Shown: positions 1 to 38,925 of the stretch, in pieces
How the letters are laid out: each line of letters begins with the position of its first letter
How positions within the stretch are numbered: position 1 is the first letter of the stretch
Origin: Phoronis australis
Lineage: Eukaryota; Phoronida; Phoronidae
NCBI GenBank assembly: GCA_002633005.1
Contig: NMRA01000043.1
Location: forward strand, 107,573 to 156,736
Direction: 5' to 3'
DNA: 49,164 nucleotides
Made by a program: the position numbers and the translations under genes
Notes under the pieces: model-generated
The model's database searches: none
Seen by the model: only the letters and a program-made list of their open reading frames with translations
What the model was told of the DNA's origin: nothing

Positions 1-635
1 ATAATTACTCAGTCTAAAGAGCGTCACAACATGTCGAGAACCTATTTGAAATGAGCGCTGAAATGACTGCTCAAGCTAAAAACCATCAAAACTGTACTCT
101 GATTGGATAGATTACAATGGTAACGTATATTTAGCCAATAAACAATTACCAAGGAGCGGGGGTAGACAACCATTACATTGCAGTCTGGAAACGCCCTAAG
201 ATGTACATGCATTGCCTCTGGTGGACATAAAGATCCTAAACAAAAGACTAACCCTCCTGTATTAACACATTGTATTTTATTTCTCTGAACATGTACTTAT
301 GTTGGTCTTCTTAATTGTTAGTATCTGTTTAATGTATTGTTACTCGGTGGTCAGCTATTAGCGGCTTTTGCTGACTGATGGCCACCCAGTCATATAACAA
401 TGTATGTTTTGATATGATTTAATAATAAAGTTTGTTTCTCTCTCTCTACTGCATTTGAAGGGGAACTCTATTAAATTGTACGCCCATTGTCCCAATTTCA
501 AGGGTGCGATTCAGACAACCGGCGCAATCTTGATGATAACTATGGCTAATACATGTAACTGCCGCTGCCGATCGGCAAGTGCGTGATATCCCAGGCGACC
601 GGCAGTGGCGTTTCCGTCATCTACATCACCCTGCA
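1..635. other. Left-edge noncoding DNA
   Basis: No coding exon recognised. An imperfect inverted repeat, GGTGGTCAGC ... GCTGAC..GGCCACC, lies at about 349-394. An AATAAA is at 424-429, followed by a short CT run. It could be the 3' end of an upstream transcript or of a repeat. Confidence 0.3.
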
Positions 636-705
636 ATGACGGAAATTACTTCATTTTTTCAAAGAAAACGAAAGTTGAGTGACGTTAAAGAAGCAGAAGC
701 AACAG
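636..705 (+). CDS. Possible short first exon, PIP-box-like N-terminus
   Basis: ATG at 636 reads MTEITSFFQRKRKLSD and reaches a donor ACAG|GTAAG. The I-T-S-F-F followed by basic residues resembles PCNA-interacting peptides, but also the N-termini of some hAT/ZMYM-type transposase genes. No second exon was found. It lies next to a repeat that resembles the Kolobok-like element, so a transposon origin is possible. Confidence 0.25.
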
Positions 706-724
706 GTAAGTTTTAATCGATTTC

Positions 725-1574
725 CATCCCACGGTCAGGTGTTAGGGGAACCTTTATTTACATTTACATTACTCAAATAATGATTGTCAATGTACAACTT
801 CTGCCCTGGCGGTTCTGTGGCCAAAGCGGAACCTGAATTCGCGGCCCCCGACGAGTAAGTAGGTTTGCAGTTTCGTGGCCAATTCACCAACATAGTCACG
901 TGCACTTTACTTCTTTGACTCACTAATATAGTATTTTCTTGACTGGAAGTTTAGTTTCCAACTTTGGCTGGTTTATGTTCGTGATGTCTGATCGGTTTCC
1001 GAGCCACTGGCCGGGATATGACGAGTCAGTCCGTCCGCGACGGGCCCGATCGGGTTCCGTGCTACTGGCTAGGATAACAAGCGTTTTGTTTGTTTAGAAC
1101 TCAAAAAATCACAAGTCTAAACAACACAGATCTGGGTTCTCCTGTCTGTATCGCACTGAAAAATACTTCGAATTTATCTCCGAACAGACCCCAAACTCCT
1201 ACTACGGACCTTATTGGCCTGCCGAACTTTGTAGGCTACAGTGTGTCCAAACACCAATAAATCCGTAAGAACGAAATAAAACAACACGTTTTTATAAGAA
1301 CTCTGTGTATTTTTAAGGGTTTTACATCGACGTTTGATGATTTATTGGTGTTAAACGATGAATTCAAGCAATAAGCTGACACCAGTAACCCGTGTTGTCA
1401 ACTCAGTGCTGAACAGACTGCGTATGAAACCAATTACGTCACTGGATAATTTAAACACCTCCGTCTGCCGTAAGGTGTCAGGTAATGCAACCGTACGTGC
1501 CCTTATGGAGTAGAACTACTCGATCCAAGTTGATACAAATTAGGTTGTTTTTTAGGTGACGTACTCCTTTAACT
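725..1574. repeat. Kolobok-like repeat, partial copy
   Basis: From about 735 the sequence parallels 12670-13470: TGTTAGGGGAA near the start, TTTAGTTTCCAACTT in the middle, and an end reading TACTCCTTTAA that matches the terminal repeat of the complete copy. No left terminal repeat was found, so this copy is truncated or rearranged. Confidence 0.65.
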
Positions 1575-2466
1575 CCTCTCTCATGTATCATCAAGTGTTA
1601 TAACATCCCCCACCCTGTCCAGCCTCTAATTACGTCATCACAACCTGACGCCCTCTTTAGGCAGTGATGGAGTGGTCTGTCGTTTGTCTGCTGTTTATAA
1701 GGTGAGCCCAATGAAATATGATCAAATCTTAGACGCGTGCAAGGGCAGGTCCTGGTTTTGGAATTAGTCAATTTCCCTACAAGCTGAACAAGTTTCTTAA
1801 TTATATTATGTACTTAGGTGAAGATATTCTAATAAGACACATGATGACGACACCATGACTATCCCCTTTCATAAGGCGCCATCTTTTTCAACCCCCTTCC
1901 AACACAAAATTGGTGTCATTCGCTTCTTGATCGGATCAGAAGTGAATTCTTTGTACGCGAAGAATTGACTGTTCGTTTTTCCGTGAGGCTGTCCTCTGCT
2001 CATGAAACAACACGTCGTGATAAGACAATTTGTTGAACCGGCTCAATCATTGACCGATAGTCAGTGTTTTCAAAGCCGTGAAATCACCCGAGATTTGACT
2101 ACGGAACAATTTGAGACCGTTTACATAGCAGTAAGTGGACTATGTAAAAACTTGATTGTTGTGACGGAAGGCGGGTACGTAAACATTTAAAATTGTAGAA
2201 TGTCCCTCTCAATTAACTGGAATTGTTTCAGTTGACAAATGCCTCCTCTAACTAACTGAATTTGTTTCGGTCGACAAATTGGAACAACGAAACCGACGCG
2301 GAAATAGATTTAGATACCTCAACTGGAAATAATCAATGGTTGGATAGAATATGTTTTGTGTCAGCTCAGCGAAATAAGATATTAGGTACTAAGAAAGCAA
2401 ACAATTGCGCGTAGAAAATTTAGGATTAACTGTCGTTACCTAGGCAGTGCATTTGAGAGCTAGAAC
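1575..2466. other. Noncoding, with a fragment of a dispersed repeat
   Basis: No exon recognised. Positions 2090-2180 align without gaps to 37722-37808 and in part to 40337-40560. Nothing else was identified. Confidence 0.4.
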
Positions 2467-2791
2467 ATGCGAGAACGTAGAATGGTTGTGTTTAACTTAA
2501 CCTGTTGTTCTGTCTTGCTGTTGTGTGGCTTTGCTGTGGGTGAGTGGTTTAATAAAAACAATGACTATAAAGACAGCAAAAATGTCAGCGCAAGACACCA
2601 TGCTGCAAGTTTCCTAGAATGCGCAACATTGTGCTTGAAGGAGAGAGATGTTAATGAAAACTTGTGCGCGGCCGTCAACTACCACCCCGAGGAAAAGTTA
2701 TGCGAACTGTGCAACTCATGCCCCGCGAAGCCTGTACCTGCTCCCGGGTGGTCCTTCTGGACAATTTCAGATCAGCAGCTCAACACGTTTG
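2467..2791 (+). CDS. Secreted PAN/Apple-like exon
   Basis: The ATG at 2467 opens a short basic start followed by a hydrophobic run (VLLLCGFAVG), a likely signal peptide. It is followed by a cysteine-rich region with CATLCLKER, CAAVNY and CELCNSC. The spacing of F..C...C, C.A.NY and C.L resembles PAN/Apple domains. A donor G|GTAAG sits at 2791; without splicing the frame runs to a stop at 2860-2862 (131 residues). No downstream exon was recognised before GK exon 2. It could be a first exon whose partners are lost, a gene nested in GK intron 1, or a small secreted protein. Its function is unknown. Confidence 0.5.
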
Positions 2792-2960
2792 GTAAGTTAC
2801 TTGAGAAAGTAAACGTATATACCTTCTATTTCAAACCCAAACTTAAAAATGAGAACAAGTGAACATAATTTGGCGATATCTGTGTTTAGTGGAAAACTGG
2901 ACAATTTGGTATATTTTATATTAAATATTCTTTGTTACAATGAAAAAGTACCGTACTTTA

Positions 2961-3124
2961 CAGTGGCGGATCTAGGATATCGCAAGGGGGGGCCCATTAT
3001 TTGTCCGGCTGTAAGCATTTGCGCAAACCGAACCACGATTGTAGATGCGCATAGCACCGAATGGGGGGAGGTCGGGAGGGGGGTTTGCCCCCCTCCCGCC
3101 CAGGGAATTTTTCTGTTTTTACCT
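2961..3124. mobile_element. hAT-like MITE, copy interrupted by N gap
   Basis: Starts CAGTGGCGGATCTAGGATAT and continues with the same G-rich and GCCCCCCTC sequence as the full copy at 25055-25376. Its right end is lost in the gap at 3125-3195. Confidence 0.7.
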
Positions 3125-3195
3125 NNNNNNNNNNNNNNNNNNNNNNNNNNNNNNNNNNNNNNNNNNNNNNNNNNNNNNNNNNNNNNNNNNNNNNN
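3125..3195. other. Assembly gap
   Basis: Run of 71 N after a G/C-homopolymer-rich MITE segment. Confidence 0.99.
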
Positions 3196-4278
3196 GTGTT
3201 AATTTTCTTTCCGAGGTATAAAACAAAGCCGGGATTTGGTTTTTACATATTGTGAAAAGACGTTTTTGAAAACTGAAGTTGTGTAAAATGAAAGTGACAC
3301 ACCATATAAGCTGCGTGACAATTTTAAATCACACGCGGTCATTTGTAGTGCGCTATGATGGGCGCTAGCTTGAACTGGGGGCGCTTAATTGGAAATTCTC
3401 AAAATTTAAGGGGGGACTTTTAATAGATCAGAGAGCGGTTATTATGAAACACTTTAAAGGTAGGGAGTAGGCTTGTGCGTGAGCATAGTCGTTAACCTCA
3501 GTGTTTGCGGTAATAAGATATTAAAACGCTGCAATGGTAAGAAACGTTATAATAATAGGATTTCGCGAGGCAAACTCCATCTAGTAGGGGTGACTTTCTG
3601 GATATCGTTACCACCTACATTGTACCTTTTTAGCCACCCGGAATGATTTTGTTTTTAACTGCCCCCTTCAGCCGGAACAAGGTTGTTTCTATAGGAGTCT
3701 GAACATTTTACGGCGACGGTGGTTCGAGGAGCGAAAAGTTGCCGGGGGGGAGGGGTGTATGAAAAGTTCGCTAACTTGAATCACAATTTCGCATCTAGTG
3801 CCAGTTTAGTTGCAATAGCGGCTACGGGCATAAAATACAGGGTTTACAGAACATCAGAACAGGAAAACGTCAGTTCTGGGTTATATCGGCCCCGGGACCG
3901 TCGGATCTTTTATAACCGCTGGGAATCCGAGTTCATTTTCAAATAAACCAGAGCCAAGCCGGTATACTCTTTCATTTAAGACTGTCGCTGTTCTTTGAAG
4001 TGGTGCGCACACGTGAGTTCACGCACTTGAATTGCTGGAGTAGGCCTACACTCAGTTACGTTGGCAATAACGTGTGAAAGACAAATCATATTTCGCGAAC
4101 AGTATTTGTGATGTGTATAGTGATAGTGTTTTGCATGAACAGTATTTGTGACTGCTCAAAGTCCCATTGTGCCCTGGGAAACGATTTCATTTAAGACTGC
4201 TGAAAGTACACAGTGTTGATGTAACTTGAGGCAATACAAATTCACCATTTGTTGCATTTTGGTATTTTGTGTCTGTTT
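3196..4278. other. Noncoding DNA upstream of GK exon 2
   Basis: No exon recognised. I looked here for the missing GK first exon (GAVDQGTSS-type coding) and found no match. Confidence 0.4.
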
Positions 4279-4777
4279 AAGGCCCTTTCATACTAACATT
4301 GATGTTTCAATGTTTTGGGGAGTTGCAGTCAGTATGAGTGGTCAGCTGGATCAAAGTTAATAGCATCAGTTAACTTTGCAGTAAATAGATGGATTTAACA
4401 GTGTAGCGTCAACGCTGTGGTGGGGTATGAACTGTCAACTTTGGTCTCATTGAAGTTATCGACAGCGAACACTGCTATCGTGCTATTGGCAATACTTAAA
4501 AGCCAGTGTCATCGCTAATAGTTGCTTATATTTCGCTCAAATAATCACCAATCGAATTAGAAATAAGTTTTATGCCAATTTGCTCACGTAAATTTTCCCA
4601 AATTGTACTATTTAAAAAAATCTTAGCGCGCACGTGATGCATCAGCACTACATTGAGATTCCATCGATGATGGCAGCGTCACCTACTGTTTACTTCGATG
4701 CCGTTAATTTCCGAAGCTTGTATGAATGATTCGAGTAACTTCACAGTTAACGTCGATGCCCCGTATGAAAGGGCCTT
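4279..4777. mobile_element. 499-bp MITE with 15-bp terminal inverted repeats
   Basis: The left end AAGGCCCTTTCATAC is exactly inverted at 4763-4777. No open frame is evident inside. Ends beginning GGCCC resemble PIF/Harbinger-type elements, but no clean target duplication was seen. It lies 115 bp before GK exon 2. Confidence 0.75.
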
Positions 4778-4892
4778 CAGAGTCTTACATGGTTATTATA
4801 CCTAATCACTCAAGCTCACAGGGCACTTAAAGGGTTGGATATGGTTAGTTTATCTGCGTCATGTTTCTTGTATTATTTGTTACTCATTGCAG

Positions 4893-32798
<27,906 letters not shown>

Positions 32799-33502
32799 CA
32801 ACTACCTGACTCTAGTCCATCAGCTTTTTCATCATGGTTGTCCTGCCATTGAGAAACACGAAATCTGGAACCATGCAGAGCCACCTGGTGAGAGTTCACA
32901 GAAATGCTTCCTTTGGACCTGGTGTTCAGGTTGCATGGTGTTGGCTCAATGCTCAATGTTAAAAGAGTTATGCAGGAGGACACTGCTCAGTACTAGCACA
33001 TGTAGAAGGCGATGAGGAATTCTTTGTTTTTTTCTCTAATTAGTGAGTGAGAGAGAGTACAATCTTGTACTCAATCGATAGGATGGAGCACTGAAATGCA
33101 AAAATTAATGTGAACGGTATTCACATTGCGGGGCATACTTTATTAAACGACTGTATGTTTGTCACGTTTGAGAGTTGTGTGTATGACTTCTCAAATTCTT
33201 TATAGAGTTTCTATCACTATGGAACAAAAGACTGAAACTCTTTAGAGGCTGGAAGAAGTTCTGTATAAAATTCTCAATTCTGACTGACAGAAGGATGTTC
33301 AATGGCGTATGCTCACAAGACGTACAGCGTTCAGTAGATATTAGTTTTGACTAGCATGTATTTTTTCGCTGTGTCCCTTGCTAGGGTTGAATTTCACCAA
33401 TTTCAGACTAGGTAATTGCCAAAATCTGTTTTTTCATTTTACCAGAACCTCTAAAACATTTTTATTTGTAATCCCAATGTTCTTATTATAACTAAAACAT
33501 TG

Positions 33503-33943
33503 TCTGATCATAGACTATAGATAGGGACTATATATCTATTGTCTGATGGTAGACTATAGATAGGGACTATATATCTATGGTCTGATCATAGACTATAGAT
33601 AGGGACTATATATCTATGGTCTGATCATAGACTATAGATAGGGACTATATATCTATTGTCTGATGGTAGACTATAGATAGGGACTATATATCTATTGTCT
33701 GATGGTAGACTATAGATAGGGACTATATATCTATGGTCTGATGGTAGACTATAGGTAGGGACTATATATCTATGGTCTGATGGTAGACTAAAGATAGGGA
33801 CTATATATCTATGGTCTGATGGTAGACTATAGATAGGGACTATATATCTATGGTCTGATGGTAGACTAAAGATAGGGACTATATATCTATGGTCTGATGG
33901 TAGACTATTGATAGGGACTATATATCTATGGTCTGGTGGTAGC
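33503..33943. repeat. 39-bp minisatellite, eleven copies plus a part
   Basis: Unit starts TCTGATGGTAGACTATAGAT and ends in ATATCTATGG. AGACTATAGAT and ATCTATGGTCT within the unit form an imperfect hairpin. Substitutions concentrate at a few positions (CATA/GGTA, ATAG/AAAG). Confidence 0.97.
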
Positions 33944-36097
33944 TATGGAATAGAAATTAAAAATAATGATCAAGCATTTTATTTGTTATCATGATGAAAA
34001 AATGGAAATTTCACTTGTTCGCCATATTGTGTCCTAAATTGGTGAGATTTTACCTTGTTACGATGTAGAATTCAGTTGGTCAAAGACTCATAGATGAAGT
34101 TCTGTAGCCTATGTTGGAGACATATGTTTCAGTCTGCATTTTGTAATCCTTTGCCATAATTGGGAACTGACAAGGTTGTTCAAAATCTGAGGCATACAAA
34201 TGTCAAACCACCAGAAATATTCTCTTAAATATTAATTCCAAATTGGACACAACTAGTATGTTTAAAACTCATCTATGGTGGGTATGTGTGGATTTCTTGA
34301 GAAATAAACTTACGTTTCTTATGTGACCGTCATATTGGACAGTAGACTGATGTTATATATTATCGTACTGTAACTAATTTTGCCAAGCTTGAATAAATAC
34401 AAAAAGTTTCAGTCACTCTGCATCTAGGACCAATATCAAATATGTAATACACTCCCAGCTCTGCATGTACTTAGGAGGTTGTAGCACAGTGGCTCGGAGT
34501 AGTTTTCTGGACTTTTGGTACCTACTTGGATCAAAAATATTTCAAAAGTTTTGCATTGGTCCTTGACTATCTGAGGCTGCTTGAGATGTTTTTGATCAAT
34601 ATCTCTGCTACAACTCCTTTCTGTTGCATTGACACGTGTCAGTGCAGTACTGGTAGGTACTGTTGTACATTGGGGGATGTACACTTGCCAGAGTATTGTG
34701 ACATAAAGAGTCCCACAGTTCAGCAATTGATGGTATTTTATGAGATTGGTAGTTTTATGTTTTTGTTAAAGGGACGTTATTGTTTTACAGCTGAAAAATG
34801 CAGTTTGGAGGGTTATTGCTGATTGGATAAACTTTTGAAGGTATTAGCTTTGACCAGAGCTCCGAAATAACAAAATCCATTGTGATTTTGTGATTTTATC
34901 GTGAATCGACAGTTCTCATTGTCTGCCAGACATTCACAGAAATCAATACCCTTGACTACCAATTAAATACAGATTTCGTTCAGTCAGCAGAGCGTTTGGC
35001 TGCAACACAAGACTTTCAGCTTCAATTCCACACTTGGGCTGATCTGACTATTTTTGTACCAATAATGTCTCTTTAACTGCCATAGTAGACATATTTTTTA
35101 AATAGTCATACATTTGGCAAACCAGTTGGTAGGATTTCGTTGAGCATTCTTTGCATATGTGCATGACGGGAATTAAAAAACAATTCAACAATTTTACCAC
35201 GTCTTGTTAACAGTTGGGATACACCATTGAGGAGAATAGAGGTCATCCCCTATTGTTTTGAAGTCCTCCATTGATGGATTAGCCATCCCCATCAAAGCTG
35301 ACGACCTGGTGAAATGCTTTAATTTTGTCTCATCATATGTCGAGTGGTCGAGTAGCTATTTATAACTTTCAGCTTGGATAGTGCGTTGGAAGAAAATCTG
35401 TCTTTATGCTTACACTTACACTAAGTGCTCGCTCAAATTAAGTTGGAGTGGCTGTAAGCTTGCCTTCTGCCAAAAAAGATCTCTTTTGATTAGGAGGCCA
35501 TTTTTGTGGTTTATTAGGACTTTATTGACAGTCAGTCTGTGTATTGACTTTATTGACAGTCAGTGTGTGTATTTAGCCATTATGCAAGTATCTAAAAGAT
35601 TGTAGATTTTAAATCGGTAAAAGTACAGATTTTTTGTAAGTAAAGAGGTTATAGAATTTGGTTTATTACTTTTTACCAATCAGTCATGAGCTGGGTCATA
35701 TGGCCATGCCTTTTTAATGATATTTACCAAAATAAAATCAAGGTACGTTGATATCAGAACACCAGTATCATCATGACAAAATTTCATTTCATTGAAATGT
35801 TCAAAAACACTGTGCCCGTTAGTTTTCTAAAATACTATTTCGTTTTATGCCACTTAATCCTGTAAAGAAAGTCACAGAAGACCCATTTTTGATAGCCCCT
35901 CATGCAAAAGTGGAACATTTTAAAAGCATAGTATCTGAAAGTTTCATGGGAATCCAATCTACCATTTCCTAGATATGACGTTCTGAAATTAACCAAATTT
36001 AGACATTTTTGTGTTCTAAATAACCATAAAGGTATCAACTAGTTCCTTATCCATGGTGATTTATGGGCTTGAACAGAAATGATGATTCATTTAGTTA
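33944..36097. other. Intergenic DNA
   Basis: No coding exon recognised. Contains the 30-bp repeat copy at 34917-34946 and a 27-bp direct repeat around 35509-35563 (TTTATTGACAGTCAGT). AATAAA motifs at about 34304 and 34392 could serve the long GK transcript. Confidence 0.3.
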
Positions 36098-36265
36098 GAC
36101 CTGGCTGAACAGGTTGACTTGTGACTTGGCACACAGCGTCATATGAAGTAATAGGCCTAGCTGAACAGGTTGACTTGTGACTTGGCACAGAGCGTCATAT
36201 GGAGTAATAGACCTGGCTGAACAGGCTGACTTGTGACTTGGCACACAGCGTGATCTGCAGTAATG
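36098..36265. repeat. 56-bp minisatellite, three copies
   Basis: Units at 36098, 36154 and 36210 containing GCTGAACAGG and TGACTTGTGACTTGGCAC. Confidence 0.93.
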
Positions 36266-37721
36266 GTAAATTGTCCATTCTTTCCAATCTCTGAAACTGT
36301 CTCACATCCTAATAAGGAGCAAGTCAAGACCAGTTTTGTAGCTCAAAGAGATCTAAACTAAACCAAAGGATAGCTACGTTAACGGAAAACTGGTTTGCCA
36401 TCGTTTAAAATTATTGAACAACGGTTTCTGCATTTAGCCTTTTTCACATTTTTGAAAAGCATGTTAAATTCTGTGATTATTGTAAAGTTGACAAATGATT
36501 GTAATAATGATTATTCAAGTTATGTATTCAATGATAATCAGATAATAAATGGTGCTGAATGTTGGACTTTGTGATTCAACTAATAGTGATAAGTGGCTTT
36601 TCCACTCCAGTTTTTGTATGAAGTAAATGGATGATTATAATGATTTAATGGATTTCACCAAAGAAATCAAATACAGGAAATTGAAACCAATAGAGGAAAT
36701 CCTCTTAAAAGAGGAAAATTCCAAGCCTTGTTTTATGCAACTTTTCGTCCATAACTATGACAGTGGGAGGAGTGAGTGCATTCACAGACCAATCAAAAGT
36801 CATGTGTTACCAACATTACTAATTCCCAATTTCATTCAGTGTTAACCAGAGTGTGTCATTTGACTAGTGCCAATTTGTAGCGATATGCCGTAGCCCTTGA
36901 TATGGAATGCGAAGTTGTAAGACAACGGAACTTGCAGATAAAAAAACTGGTTGGCACTTTCAGTTGTATTTTCTGAACAGAGATTGGGAATTGTTACTGA
37001 CTGTAAACCAAGTGCAAATCTTACCATCTTAATCGCACACGCTTTATCCAAAATTTTGTAGTGAGGTGGATTACTGTCAGCTTGCCACTTTTGCTTCAGT
37101 TCAAAAGTGATAGGAAAACATTGCAATACAACAAAAAAACAAGCTTTGTCTAGTTATACCGACTGACAAAAGACGGCAAATTACAATGTGCCATGTCCAG
37201 ATTGATTTGGCCGAGATGACTTAAGCACTAAGTCAGTCCAAAACTATTGCTTGTCATGTATAACGGTAAACTGATCCAACGCTTATGTGAATTACAGAGA
37301 AGTGGAATAACTTCTCAGCCGATGTGTTGCAACTTTTCAGGCAAAAATGTCGCTCGTCTGAAAAGGGCTTAACATACAATTACGTTCAAGCTACACTTGG
37401 TCGCTTAGCAACCACTTTCATTTAAACAGAAATGGTTATAGTATTCTCAAAGTAACTGTAAACTCCATAATCTCGAGGAAGCAAATTTTTGATTAAGACC
37501 AATTACCGCTACAAAATTGTTTTCAACTTGTTCCTTACTCAAATAAATGACAAGTCATGCATGAGTTTGCAGAGAAATGACAAATCCTTGTTCCTAGAGA
37601 CTGTGTTTGGTGGTGACACGTCACCTCATTACATACCAACATGTAGAGCCTGGGCATTAGCAATAACCAACAGTCACTTCCTCTTTAAAGCCCTGATATA
37701 TAAAGCCCTGATATAACATCC
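36266..37721. other. Intergenic DNA
   Basis: No exon or element recognised. A 15-bp direct repeat (TAAAGCCCTGATATA) lies at about 37687-37716. Confidence 0.3.
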
Positions 37722-37808
37722 AAATTTACTGAGGAACAATTTGAGATCAATTACAATATGGTAAATGGTCTAAATCAAAAACTTTTACTTGTGATGGAAG
37801 GTGGGTTT
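37722..37808. repeat. Dispersed repeat member (ACTGAGGAACAATTTGAGAT)
   Basis: Aligns without gaps to 2090-2180 and in part to the three units at 40337-40519. On + all read a similar peptide (T-EQFE or T-EQYD, then GL, V-EGG). Confidence 0.6.
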
Positions 37809-38191
37809 ATAGCTACTTTAAAAAAGACTTGTAATAGAAAAATGGGAAATAAATTTGGTTTGCTTAGACAAAACACTTTAGCAGCTGCCTCACTGCTTTA
37901 AACAACAGTTTATCTACATGAACTTTATTTACAATCTACATCCACGGAGCTGAAGAACACATTAGAGTGAAAGCAAAAGTCCAGGGTATAAAGGAGTAAG
38001 GAAACTAGGACACAAGTTGCCAGATTCTTTACAAAAATTCAGTACTGTAAAATCTCCCAAATTTTGGACAAAAACATCCAAAATTAAGATTTTTTTCATT
38101 TTTCGAAGATTTACGTCGTTATGTTTGTTCACTATTTCTCAAAACATTGTCAGATAGTAACTACAGCATAGAACTTGGAAATGATAAAACC

Positions 38192-38197
38192 TTTATT
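38192..38197 (-). terminator. Candidate poly(A) signal of NDUFS2
   Basis: TTTATT on + reads AATAAA on -, about 690 bp beyond the stop. Another lies at 37924-37929, and I cannot tell which is used. Confidence 0.35.
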
Positions 38198-38887
38198 GGA
38201 TGCTACTTATCTTGTATGAAAAAAATGAAAACAATAAAATTTTTAATAACCTGACATTGAATCCTGAATTAGTGAGATTTTACCACAGTTAAACAGAAAT
38301 GCAGTTGAAAAAGCACAACAGATTGATATGACCATTATGACAAGTACACTACTGTTGACAGCGACCCCTATTGCCAGCTTGACTATCAGATAACAATAAC
38401 CAACTTGCAATGGAAACACAGCAACAACCCATATAGTCTAAACCAAAAATCCTCAAGAAATCATTTTCTGTTGCTTTCAAATGATGACATCCATGTTACA
38501 AGTTTCCAAATGTCATCATTTGCAAGACCAGAAGAGATCCTAGAATGAAGGACATTGGCTAATCAAACATAGTATATCCATAATCGTCATTTTGGCTCAT
38601 TTAGAAGTAATGTGATGGGCTTAAATGGGTCAAGCAATAAGTTTGCCACTTCAATCTCCTCGCTCCTTACCACCTACTTCAACCTTCTCGCTCATTGGCA
38701 CCCAAAAGTTGTGTCACCAAGATGACCTATTGGAACACCACAACAAAGCCCCCACAAGGGCAATAGCAAGTCATTTCGTAGTTAAGCACACAAGTTAAAC
38801 TGATCCACAGCAACATTCAGTGACGATGTCAAAACACGAGGCGTAGTCCAATGCTTGAGTCAATAAATAGTGCTGCACCCATTTGCT

Positions 38888-38925
38888 TTATCTGTCTACC
38901 TCCCCAAACACAATATCCAATGTAC
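38888..38925 (-). CDS. NDUFS2: NDUFS2 last coding exon
   Basis: Acceptor TTTTGCAG, then 38 bases reading [12 protein letters not shown] and TAA, the canonical end of NDUFS2. A leucine stands where I recall glutamine in the human protein. Candidate minus-strand AATAAA signals lie at 38192-38197 and 37924-37929. Confidence 0.92.
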
